Below, one piece after another: positions 51,304-58,592 of a stretch of DNA of 64,000 nt. Location: contig NZ_SSDJ01000138.1 of NCBI RefSeq assembly GCF_004794465.1, positions 1-64,000 on the forward strand. Direction: 5' to 3'. Positions within the stretch are counted from its first letter, which is position 1, and each line of letters starts with the position of its first letter. The notes under the pieces were generated by a model. The model was not told the origin of the DNA and did not search any database. It saw only the letters and a program-made list of their open reading frames with translations. Both the position numbers and the translations under genes were made by a program. This DNA comes from Microbacterium sp. K24 (lineage in GTDB: Bacteria; Actinomycetota; Actinomycetes; Actinomycetales; Microbacteriaceae).

Positions 51304-51333
51304 CCGGGGTAGGGGTCGGGAACAGCACCCCGG
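51304..51333. repeat. Inverted repeat before the acyltransferase gene
   Basis: CCGGGGT (51304-51310) and ACCCCGG (51327-51333) are inverted around 16 nt, 7 bp after the response-regulator stop. It may be a weak terminator or a response-regulator site. A -10 candidate TAGTCT (51362-51367) follows. Confidence 0.45.
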
Positions 51334-51395
51334 GGTGATGTCCGCTCGCGCACCGCGTCCATAGTCTTCGGGAACACCGCTCCCGAGGAGGACTC

Positions 51396-52706
51396 ATGAC
51401 CATCGCCCCGGCGCCGCGCACCGCGACTCCCGCTCCCCCGCATCGCCCTCCGCGCGACACCGGTATCGATCTCATCCGGGCACTCTGCGTCCTGGGCGTG
51501 GTGCTGCTGCACGGGATCATGGTGGGCGTCACGGTCACCGGCTCGGGACCGGTGTTCGAGAACGCCAGCGATGGCTCCTGGTGGATCACGCCGCTGAGCT
51601 GGGTGCTCCAGGTGATGCCGCTGTTCTTCGTGATCGGCGGATTCTCGGGCTATCTCGCCTACGGGCAGCTGCGCGAACGCGGCGGCTCGGCGACCGACTT
51701 CGTCGCCGGACGCCTGCACCGCCTCTTCCGCCCCGCGATCTTCACCGTGGTCGTCGTCGGCCTCGCCCTCGCCGTGCTCACCGTGATCGGCATCCCCGCC
51801 GACCTCCTCGCCATCGCGGGCTTCCGCTACGGGCAGCCGCTCTGGTTCCTCGGCGTGTTCGTGCTGTGTCAGGCGCTCCTGCCGGCGCTGGCGGCAGCAC
51901 ATCGCCGCGCCCCGTATGCGACGATCGGCACGCTCGCCGCGGGATCCGTGCTGGTGGACGTTCTCCGCGCCGTCACGGGCATCGACGGCCTCGGCTTCCT
52001 GAACCTCGCCTTCGTGTGGATGGCTCTGCAGCAGCTCGGGTTCTTCCTCGCCGACGGTCGCATCGACGCGCTGAGCCGGCGGACGCGCGTCCTGGCTGTC
52101 GCCGGCGCGCTCGTCCTGCTGACGGTCGCCTTCCTCACCGGCGTGTACTCCCCCGACCTCATCGCGAACATCAATCCTCCGACGGCGGCGCTGCTGCTCG
52201 TCGGGGTCGTGCACGCCGGTGCGGTCTCGCTCCATCGCGACCGCATCGAGCGTTTCAGCCGGCGTCCGCTTCCGGCCGCCTTCACCGGCTTCGTGACACG
52301 CCGCGCCATGACCGTCTACCTCTGGCACATGCCGATCCTGCTCGCGATGGCCGGGCTGACGGCGGTGTTCGCGCTCCTGACCGGCGCGGCGCTGCCGGCG
52401 CTCGGCAGCGGCGATTGGTGGGCTGGGCGTCCGCTGTGGCTGGCGACGGCCCTCGCGCTCACGGCGGTCGTGGCGATGGCGTTCACGCGATTCGAGACGC
52501 TGCCGGCACCCGAGCCGACGAGGTCGGCACGCGGACTCGCGCTCGGTGCGCTTCTCGGGCTCGTCGGCATCGTGCTGCTGCTCGTCCTCGGCACGTCGGT
52601 CGCGACCGCGATGATCGCGGTCGCCCTCCTGGCAGCGTCGCTGAGGCTCGCCCGGCGGGCGCCCGAGGCATCTGCGCGCCCTCGGGCATCCATCGCAATC
52701 GGCTGA
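51396..52706 (+). CDS. Acyltransferase 3 family membrane protein
   Basis: A 436-aa polytopic protein with about ten spans. The family's N-terminal motif is present as TGIDLIRALCVLGVVLLHG, then PLFFVIGGFSGYLAYG and RLHRLFRPAIFTVVVVG, and a late YLWHMPILLAMAGL. Such enzymes transfer acetyl or other acyl groups to sugars of the cell envelope or to exopolysaccharides; the substrate is unknown. The ATG follows GAGGAGGA, a strong ribosome site. Convergent with the EcfT gene (4-bp gap). Confidence 0.9.
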   Translation: MTIAPAPRTATPAPPHRPPRDTGIDLIRALCVLGVVLLHGIMVGVTVTGSGPVFENASDGSWWITPLSWVLQVMPLFFVIGGFSGYLAYGQLRERGGSATDFVAGRLHRLFRPAIFTVVVVGLALAVLTVIGIPADLLAIAGFRYGQPLWFLGVFVLCQALLPALAAAHRRAPYATIGTLAAGSVLVDVLRAVTGIDGLGFLNLAFVWMALQQLGFFLADGRIDALSRRTRVLAVAGALVLLTVAFLTGVYSPDLIANINPPTAALLLVGVVHAGAVSLHRDRIERFSRRPLPAAFTGFVTRRAMTVYLWHMPILLAMAGLTAVFALLTGAALPALGSGDWWAGRPLWLATALALTAVVAMAFTRFETLPAPEPTRSARGLALGALLGLVGIVLLLVLGTSVATAMIAVALLAASLRLARRAPEASARPRASIAIG

Positions 52707-52710
52707 GGGA

Positions 52711-53310
52711 TCAGCCGATCCCTCGGGCGGCCAGCGCATCGCCGACGTCGTCCGCGTGCCGGAGCGCGAGCACCAGCAACGGCACCACGGCCCGCGGACC
52801 CAGCCGCACCCCGCGGGCACGTCCCGCCTCGCGCACGCGATCGACGAACCCGGCGATCACCGGGATCATCGTGATGGTGAGCGAGATCGTCATGGCGACG
52901 GCCTCGGGGTCGACTCCCACCCGGCGGAACGGACGCAGCAGCCCCCGCAGGACCTCGAGCAGCGCGGACATCCGGGTGGTGAGCGTCAGCAGGCTCGCCA
53001 GCAGCAGCAGAGCCACGACCCGTCCGGTGCTGATCCACGCCGCAGCCGGCGACACGAACACGATCAGAGCCACGGAGAGGACCAGCACGATCCAGCGCAG
53101 TCTCCAGAGCTCGGCTGTCAGCACCCGCAGGGGAAGACGCGCGACGACGTAGAGCCCGCACACGGCGAGCAGAGAGACGCCGATGCTCAGAGGATCGTGC
53201 GGGTACAGCGAGAGGATCAGGGCGGCGACGGCGAGGACGGCGAGCTTGGCGCCGGCCGGCGCGCGGTGCAGAGGACTCGACCCCGGACGGTAGAGCTGGA
53301 TCATCCGCAT
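52711..53310 (-). CDS. bioN: ECF transporter transmembrane protein EcfT (BioN-like)
   Basis: A 199-aa membrane protein of the EcfT/CbiQ family. Spans include LAVLAVAALILSLYPHDPLS, LLAVCGLYVVARLPL, IVLVLSVALIVFVSPAA and VALLLLASLLTLTTRMSALL. The two short Ala-Arg-Gly motifs that contact the ATPase are seen as EAGRARGVRLGP and DALAARGIG near the end. It couples the ATPase to a substrate-binding S component. It overlaps the ATPase gene by 10 bp. Assignment to biotin uptake comes from the BioQ-type sites upstream. Confidence 0.87.
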   Translation of the reverse strand: MRMIQLYRPGSSPLHRAPAGAKLAVLAVAALILSLYPHDPLSIGVSLLAVCGLYVVARLPLRVLTAELWRLRWIVLVLSVALIVFVSPAAAWISTGRVVALLLLASLLTLTTRMSALLEVLRGLLRPFRRVGVDPEAVAMTISLTITMIPVIAGFVDRVREAGRARGVRLGPRAVVPLLVLALRHADDVGDALAARGIG

Positions 53311-54002
53311 CCTCGACGATAGGCGTCGATGACCTCCGCCGGCTCACCGGATGCGGCGACGCGACCGTCGTCGAACAGCACTGCCGCATGGCACCGACCG
53401 GCCAGCTCGAGATCGTGGGTCACCAGCACGACCTGCGCCGACTGCGCGAGCAGCAGATCGCCGATGCGACGGGCATTCCGCAGATCGAGGAGCGTCGTCG
53501 GCTCGTCGGCCACGATGAGGTCGGGCTCGGTGATGAGGACCGAGGCGAGGGCGAGCATCTGCTTCTGACCACCGGAGAGCGTCGATGCCGGTGCATCGGC
53601 GTGAGCGGCGAGACCGTGCGCGTCGAGCGTCTCGGCGACGCGGCGGGCGATCTCATCGCGAGGCCGCCCGCGCAGCGACAGTGCGAGGTCCTCGGCCGGG
53701 GTCGGCATGAGGATCTGGGCCTCCGGATTCGCGAACACGAAGCCCACGCGCCGACGCACGGCCGTGCGGTCGCTGGTCGCATCGATCCCGTGCACGAGGA
53801 CTCGCCCGGTCGTCGGCCCGACCAGCCCGTTCAGCAGCCGCGCGAACGTCGACTTGCCGGATCCGTTCGCGCCGATCACCGCGATGGTGGGCGCCCGCAG
53901 CTCGAGCGTGATGTCCTGGAGCACGGCGCTGCCATCGAACTCGACGGAGACCCGATCGAGCAGGATCGACCGGGTCAGGGTCGTCGTGCTGCTCTTCGTC
54001 AT
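53301..54002 (-). CDS. bioM: ECF transporter ATPase (BioM-like)
   Basis: A 233-aa ABC ATPase of the EcfA group. Motifs are Walker A GANGSGKST, the signature LSGGQKQML, Walker B DLIVADEPTTLLDL and switch His in LVTHDLELAG. It drives vitamin uptake with EcfT. The ATG at 54002 has GGAGG about 5 nt upstream; the in-frame ATG at 54050 would sit inside the first BioQ-type site. No bioY gene is nearby, so the S component must be encoded elsewhere. Confidence 0.88.
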   Translation of the reverse strand: MTKSSTTTLTRSILLDRVSVEFDGSAVLQDITLELRAPTIAVIGANGSGKSTFARLLNGLVGPTTGRVLVHGIDATSDRTAVRRRVGFVFANPEAQILMPTPAEDLALSLRGRPRDEIARRVAETLDAHGLAAHADAPASTLSGGQKQMLALASVLITEPDLIVADEPTTLLDLRNARRIGDLLLAQSAQVVLVTHDLELAGRCHAAVLFDDGRVAASGEPAEVIDAYRRGCG

Positions 54003-54043
54003 GCCGACCTCCGCCCTCTGTCCATCGGGCGATGACCGCCTCC

Positions 54044-54056
54044 TGAACACCGTTCA
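54044..54056. promoter_or_regulatory. BioQ-type operator, copy 1
   Basis: TGAACACCGTTCA, a perfect TGAAC-N3-GTTCA palindrome as described for BioQ in corynebacteria and mycobacteria. Confidence 0.75.
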
Positions 54057-54058
54057 CC

Positions 54059-54071
54059 TGAACGCTGTTCA
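54059..54071. promoter_or_regulatory. BioQ-type operator, copy 2
   Basis: TGAACGCTGTTCA, the second perfect palindrome, 2 bp after copy 1 (centres 15 bp apart) and touching the -10 region of both divergent promoters. Confidence 0.75.
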
Positions 54072-54079
54072 CTATAGTG
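54070..54079. promoter_or_regulatory. Palindromic -10 shared by bioM and the TetR gene
   Basis: CACTATAGTG is a perfect palindrome, so TATAGT is present on both strands (54073-54078 plus, 54071-54076 minus). On the plus strand it is 6 nt before the TetR ATG. On the minus strand transcription would start near 54064, within operator 2. Confidence 0.6.
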
Positions 54080-54084
54080 AGAGC

Positions 54085-54669
54085 ATGAGCCCCGAACACA
54101 ATCCGGCCCGGCACGACCGCGAGAGCGTCGCCCGCACGGCTCTCGCCCTGCTCGACGAGGTGGGGCTCGCCGACCTCTCGATGCGGCGCATCGCCTCTCG
54201 ACTCGACGTGCAGCCCAGCGCTCTCTACTGGCACTTCTCGAGCAAGCAGGAGCTTCTCGCCGAACTCACCGACCGCATCACAGCGGTCATCCCCGGCCAC
54301 GGCGCCGGAGTGCTGGCGACGGCGCGAAGCATCCGCGATGCCCTCTTCGCCCACCGGGACGGCGCCGAGCTCGTGCTCAGCACGTACGCGCTGCGCCTGG
54401 GGTCGTCGCCCGCGCAGTCCGCTCTGGCGACAGCGCTCGAGCGCGAGGGCGCCGCCGATCCCGAAGAGCGCGCGGTCGCGATCCTCCACTTCGTGCTCGG
54501 ACACGCGACGCTCGTGCAGCAGCGCATGCACGCCGACAGCCACGGCGCCCTGCTCGGCGGCGACCAGACCGACGTCACCGCGGGCCTCGATCGCATCTTC
54601 GACCTGGGAGTCACCTCCCTCGCCGGCGAGATCAGTGCGGCCGCGACTCCGCCGCGTGACCGAGCCTGA
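54085..54669 (+). CDS. bioQ: TetR family regulator, probably BioQ
   Basis: A 194-aa TetR protein. The N-terminal helix-turn-helix reads ARTALALLDEVGLADLSMRR then IASRLDVQPSALYWHFSSKQ. The C-terminal ligand domain is of the TetR_C type, ending SLAGEISAAATPP. The two TGAAC-N3-GTTCA palindromes between it and bioM/bioN are the known BioQ site, which supports a biotin-pathway repressor that also represses itself. The ATG at 54085 is 6 nt after TATAGT, with no Shine-Dalgarno sequence. Its 3' end overlaps the MFS gene end by 38 bp (convergent). Confidence 0.85.
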   Translation: MSPEHNPARHDRESVARTALALLDEVGLADLSMRRIASRLDVQPSALYWHFSSKQELLAELTDRITAVIPGHGAGVLATARSIRDALFAHRDGAELVLSTYALRLGSSPAQSALATALEREGAADPEERAVAILHFVLGHATLVQQRMHADSHGALLGGDQTDVTAGLDRIFDLGVTSLAGEISAAATPPRDRA

Positions 54670-56002
54670 GTCCGGGGACCACCGCCAGCAGCACCAGCGC
54701 GATCCCGAACGCGAAGACGACCGCGAACGCACCGGCCCCGCCGCCCAGATTGGCGACGCCGAGTCCGGCGAGAGCGATGGCGACGGCCGACCCCGTCGCG
54801 TCGGAGATCGACAGGGCCGAGGAGTTGAATCCCTGGTTCGTGTCGTCGGAGTAGGCGAGCGTGAGCACGGTGAGGCGCGGATACAGCAGTCCCATGCCTC
54901 CTCCGGCGAACGCCCACCCGACGATCACGATCACCGGTGAGACGCCGAACACGGCAGCGACCAGCACGCTGAGCATGGCCACCAGCAGCAGGCTGAGGCT
55001 GATCAGGGTGATGCGGTGATTGCCGAGGCTCTCGCCGTACTTCCCCTGGAGAGCGGATGCTCCGGCCCAGGCGAACGCGGCGAGCATCAGGGCGACGCCC
55101 GCCCAGGTCGCCGTGAACCCGAATCGCTCCATGAGCAGATACGGGATGTAGGCCTCGGCGGCGAAGAACGCCCCGGCCGCGATGCCGCGCATCAGCACCA
55201 CGCTCGGCAGACCGGCGCCGGCACGCAGGGTGCGGCGCGGCACCAGGGGCAGCACGGCGAAGGCGATCACGATGACCGCCCCGAGGGCGATGGGCCACCC
55301 GATCGCCGGAGCCATGTCGGCGGAGAAGCCGATCACGACGGCGAGCACCGCCACCACTACGGCGAGCAGCAGGCGCCTGATCAGCGCGCGGCCGTCCTGG
55401 GGTTCACCGTGGCCGAGATCCACCCCGCGCAGCCGCACCGCGATCATCAGGAACGCCGCGGCGGTCAGCACCGCGACGCCGAGGAAGGCCCAGCGCCAAT
55501 CGAGGTACTCCGCAACCGCACCGGCGAGGAACGGCCCGACCATCGACGGCACCACCCACGCGGCGGCGAAGGCGGCGAAGATGCGCCCGTGCAGGTGCGG
55601 CGGGTACAGTCGCGCGACCACGACGTACAGCGCCACGGTCTGGCCGCCCGTACCGAGGCCCTGCACCAGCCGCCCGATCAGGAACTGGTGCATGGTCAGC
55701 GCGAGGCCCGAGATGAGGAGGCCGGCGACGAAGAGCGTCACGGCGACGTAGAGGGCCCCGCGTGGTCCGCGCGCGTCCGACCATGCTCCGGCAGCCACCA
55801 TCCCGATCACGCTCGTCGCCAGCGTCCCGGCGAACGCGACCGCATAGAGCGACTGTCCGTCGAGAGCCTCACTGACGATCGGCATCACCGTCGTCACCGC
55901 GAGGGCCTCGATGGCTGCCAGGAAGATGAGGGCGACGGCGCCGAGCGTGACCCAGATGCGGTTGCGGTCCCAGATCGAAGCGACGGCCCCGGGGAGAGTC
56001 AT
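54632..56002 (-). CDS. MFS transporter
   Basis: A 456-aa polytopic transporter with about 12-14 spans. The DHA-type signature is seen in the loop after span 2 (GAWSDARGPRGALYVAVTLF), and LVQGLGTGGQTVALYVVVARLY is a typical motif. The substrate is unknown. The start overlaps the patB stop by 4 bp (ATGA), so it is coupled to the aminotransferase-like gene and is the last gene of the SUF-containing operon. Export or import of a sulfur compound is conceivable from context. Confidence 0.88.
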   Translation of the reverse strand: MTLPGAVASIWDRNRIWVTLGAVALIFLAAIEALAVTTVMPIVSEALDGQSLYAVAFAGTLATSVIGMVAAGAWSDARGPRGALYVAVTLFVAGLLISGLALTMHQFLIGRLVQGLGTGGQTVALYVVVARLYPPHLHGRIFAAFAAAWVVPSMVGPFLAGAVAEYLDWRWAFLGVAVLTAAAFLMIAVRLRGVDLGHGEPQDGRALIRRLLLAVVVAVLAVVIGFSADMAPAIGWPIALGAVIVIAFAVLPLVPRRTLRAGAGLPSVVLMRGIAAGAFFAAEAYIPYLLMERFGFTATWAGVALMLAAFAWAGASALQGKYGESLGNHRITLISLSLLLVAMLSVLVAAVFGVSPVIVIVGWAFAGGGMGLLYPRLTVLTLAYSDDTNQGFNSSALSISDATGSAVAIALAGLGVANLGGGAGAFAVVFAFGIALVLLAVVPGLRLGHAAESRPH

Positions 56003-57153
56003 CGAGCGACGAGCGCCGCGATGCGCTCGATGGCCTCGGTGAGGATCTCAGGGCTCGTGCCGAAGTTCAGTCGCACGTGACCAGCGCCCTCGGCCCCGAA
56101 CGCGGGACCGTAGTGCAGAGCGACTCTGGCGTCCTTCAGGATCCGCCGTGCAGGGTTGTCTCCCCACTCGAGGGCCGACAGGTCGATCCACGCGAGATAC
56201 CCGGCGTCGGGGATGCGATACCGCGCACCCGGCAGGCGCGAGGCCAGGAGATCTTCGAGGAGCACCCGGTTCTCGTCCAGCGTGCGCAGCAGTCCGTCGA
56301 GCCACTCATGGCTCTCCTCCGAGAACGCGGCGACCGCGGCGAGCAGGCCGAACTGTCCGGTGCGCCACTCCACCTCGACGGGAAGGCCGCGAACGACGGC
56401 GCTCGTCTCGTCGTCCGCCGTGACCATCAGCGCGCACTTGAGACCGGCGAGATTGAAGGCCTTGCTCGCACTGACGACGGCGTATCCGACGCGCTGCGCG
56501 GCATCGCCCGCCGACAGGAACGGCGTGAAGGCCGTCCCGGGCTGGGCCAGCGGTCCGTGGATCTCGTCGGACACGACCGCGGCGCCGAACTCGTCGGCGA
56601 TCTCCGCCAGCGCGACCAGCGCGTCGCGGTCGTGCACGGTGCCGGTCGGGTTGTGCGGATTGCAGAGCAGGATCGCCGTGGCGCCGTCTTCGAAAGCGGC
56701 GCGGATGCCGTCGAGATCGAGCTCCCATACCGTCCCGGTATCGCGCAGCGGGACTCGCACGACCTCGGCACCCGCCTCAGCGACGAGCTCATAGAACGGC
56801 GGGTAGACCGGAGGCGTGACGATGACCCGGTCGCCGGGTTGCGTGACACGGCGGAGGATCTCCACGATGCCCATGCTCACATCGGCGGTGCTCCGCATGC
56901 GGGCAGGGTCCGGCGTCCATCCGAACCGTCGCTGCGCGAAAGCGGCGAAGGATGCGGCGAGCGGAGTGCGCGAGGCCACGTAACCCGTGTCTCCGACCTC
57001 GATGGCGCGCTGCAGAGCGTTCGTGATCGCCGGCGCGAGCGGGAAGTCCGTCTCCGCGACGAACAGCGGCAGGACGTCGGCGGGATACTCCCGCCACTTC
57101 TCACTGCTGCGCTCGCGGAGCTCTGCCAGAGGCAGGGCCGTGACCCGGAGCAT
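55999..57153 (-). CDS. patB: PLP-dependent C-S lyase of the MalY/PatB family
   Basis: A 384-aa fold-type I PLP enzyme. VSDEIHGPLAQPG contains the Asp that binds the pyridine nitrogen, SASKAFNLAGLKC contains the PLP lysine, and the C-terminal RLNFGTSPEI carries the carboxylate-binding Arg. The family cleaves C-S bonds of cystathionine or cysteine conjugates, or acts as an aminotransferase. It is not a SufS-type cysteine desulfurase: it lacks that family's persulfide Cys loop. It follows sufT by 2 bp, so it is part of the SUF transcript. The ATG at 57153 opens LRVTALPLAELRERSSEKW, the family start. Confidence 0.88.
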   Translation of the reverse strand: MLRVTALPLAELRERSSEKWREYPADVLPLFVAETDFPLAPAITNALQRAIEVGDTGYVASRTPLAASFAAFAQRRFGWTPDPARMRSTADVSMGIVEILRRVTQPGDRVIVTPPVYPPFYELVAEAGAEVVRVPLRDTGTVWELDLDGIRAAFEDGATAILLCNPHNPTGTVHDRDALVALAEIADEFGAAVVSDEIHGPLAQPGTAFTPFLSAGDAAQRVGYAVVSASKAFNLAGLKCALMVTADDETSAVVRGLPVEVEWRTGQFGLLAAVAAFSEESHEWLDGLLRTLDENRVLLEDLLASRLPGARYRIPDAGYLAWIDLSALEWGDNPARRILKDARVALHYGPAFGAEGAGHVRLNFGTSPEILTEAIERIAALVAR

Positions 57154-57155
57154 CC

Positions 57156-57485
57156 CTAGATCGCGAAGCCGAGGGCTCGCATCATGTCGCGGCCGTCGTC
57201 GGTGATCTTCTCGGGCCCCCACGGCGGCATCCACACCCAGTTGATGCGGAAGCGATCCACCACGTTGTCGAGAGCCTCGGCGGTCTGCTCCTCGAGCACG
57301 TCGGTCAGCGGGCAGCCGGCGCTGGTGAGCGTCATGTGGATGACGAGAGCGTCGTTCTCGTCATCCCAGGCCAGGTCGTAGATCAGACCGAGGTCGACGA
57401 CATTGATCCCCAGCTCGGGGTCCATGACGTCTTTCAGAGCCTCGGTGACCTCGTCGTACTTCTGGTCGGTGAGCGTCGCGGTCAT
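57156..57485 (-). CDS. sufT: SufT-type metal-sulfur cluster assembly factor (DUF59/MIP18)
   Basis: A 109-aa protein with the DUF59 fold: VTEALKDVMDPELGINVVDL at the front, MTLTSAGCPLTDVLEEQ with the conserved Cys, and WMPPWGPEKIT near the end. Homologues help deliver Fe-S clusters to target proteins. The ATG is 6 nt after TAGGCT, whose first three bases are the sufC stop codon, so it may be transcribed separately from a leaderless promoter as well as within the operon. Confidence 0.9.
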   Translation of the reverse strand: MTATLTDQKYDEVTEALKDVMDPELGINVVDLGLIYDLAWDDENDALVIHMTLTSAGCPLTDVLEEQTAEALDNVVDRFRINWVWMPPWGPEKITDDGRDMMRALGFAI

Positions 57486-57491
57486 GCGGTC

Positions 57492-57497
57492 AGCCTA
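57492..57497 (-). promoter_or_regulatory. -10 element (TAGGCT) of sufT, overlapping the sufC stop
   Basis: On the minus strand the sufC stop codon TAG supplies the first three bases of TAGGCT, 6 nt before the sufT ATG. Confidence 0.6.
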
Positions 57498-58265
57498 CGC
57501 CTCGATGGGAGCGGCGGGGTCGAGGAAACGGTCGTATCCCTCGTCCTCGAGCCGGTCGGCGAGCTCGGGTCCGCCCTCTTCCACGATCTTGCCCGCGACG
57601 ACCACGTGCACGTAGTCGGGACGGATGTAGCGGAGGATGCGCGTGTAGTGCGTGATCAGCAGAACGCCGAGACCGGTCGACTCCTTGGCGCGGTTGACGC
57701 CCTCGGAGACGATCTTCAGGGCGTCGACGTCGAGACCGGAGTCGGTCTCGTCGAGGATCGCGAACTTCGGCTTCAGGACCTCGAGCTGCAGGATCTCGTG
57801 GCGCTTCTTCTCGCCGCCCGAGAAGCCCTCGTTGACGTTGCGCTGCGCGAACTTCGGGTCCATGCGCAGGTTTGCCATGGCCGCCTTGACGTCCTTGGTC
57901 CAGCCGCGGATCGCCGGCGCCTCGCCGTCGAGAGCGGTCTTGGCCGTGCGGAGGAAGTTCGTCACGGTCACGCCGGGGATCTCCACCGGGTACTGCATCG
58001 CGAGGAACAGGCCCGCGCGCGCACGCTCGTCGACGGTCATCGCGAGGACGTCCTCGCCGTCGAACGTGATCGAACCGGAGGTCACGGTGTACTTCGGGTG
58101 ACCGGCGATCGTGTAGGCGAGCGTCGACTTGCCGGAGCCGTTGGGGCCCATGATCGCATGGGTCTCACCGGTGTTCATGGTGAGGGTGATTCCGTTGAGG
58201 ATCGGGGTGGTCCCCGACTCGGTCTCGACCGTCACAAACAGGTCGCGGATCTCGAGAACAGACAT
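57495..58265 (-). CDS. sufC: Fe-S cluster assembly ATPase SufC
   Basis: A 256-aa soluble ABC ATPase of the SufBCD scaffold. It shows Walker A GPNGSGKST, the family's FSGGEKKRHEILQLE in place of the usual signature, and Walker B FAILDETDSGLDVDALK. It powers cluster assembly on SufB-SufD. It follows the Rieske-protein gene with no gap. Confidence 0.96.
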   Translation of the reverse strand: MSVLEIRDLFVTVETESGTTPILNGITLTMNTGETHAIMGPNGSGKSTLAYTIAGHPKYTVTSGSITFDGEDVLAMTVDERARAGLFLAMQYPVEIPGVTVTNFLRTAKTALDGEAPAIRGWTKDVKAAMANLRMDPKFAQRNVNEGFSGGEKKRHEILQLEVLKPKFAILDETDSGLDVDALKIVSEGVNRAKESTGLGVLLITHYTRILRYIRPDYVHVVVAGKIVEEGGPELADRLEDEGYDRFLDPAAPIEA

Positions 58266-58592
58266 TCAGACTTCCTTCGTCACGGTCGGGTCGATGAGCA
58301 CGTCGTCGCCGTCGATCTCGACGACGTAGACCGGGACGGGCTCATAAGCGGGGAGGTTCTGGGGCTTGCCGGTGATCAGGGAGAAGGCGGAGCCATGGGC
58401 CCAGCACTCCACTGTGTCGCCTTCGACGAAGCCCTCGGAGAGGGAGATGTCGCCGTGGGTGCAGACGTCGCCGATGGCGTGGATGACGCCCTCGCCGTCC
58501 TTGATCACGGTGATGGGCACGCCGGCCGGCTCGACACGCAGGGGGGTGTCCTGCTCGAGGTCGGCGACGCCGCAGACGCGCTCGGCGGTCAT
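58266..58592 (-). CDS. Rieske-type [2Fe-2S] ferredoxin in the SUF operon
   Basis: A 108-aa Rieske ferredoxin. Cluster ligands are visible as CTHGDISLSEG and CWAHGSAF, the C-x-H and C-x2-H pairs. Databases name such proteins non-heme iron oxygenase ferredoxin subunits, but in actinobacteria the gene is fixed between sufD and sufC, pointing to an electron-transfer step in cluster assembly. It overlaps sufD by 4 bp and touches sufC without a gap. Confidence 0.93.
   Translation of the reverse strand: MTAERVCGVADLEQDTPLRVEPAGVPITVIKDGEGVIHAIGDVCTHGDISLSEGFVEGDTVECWAHGSAFSLITGKPQNLPAYEPVPVYVVEIDGDDVLIDPTVTKEV

Noticed and set aside
55999..57153. SufS cysteine desulfurase in the SUF operon
   Set aside because: The PLP-lysine context SASKAFNLAGLKC and overall layout are MalY/PatB-like, not SufS-like.
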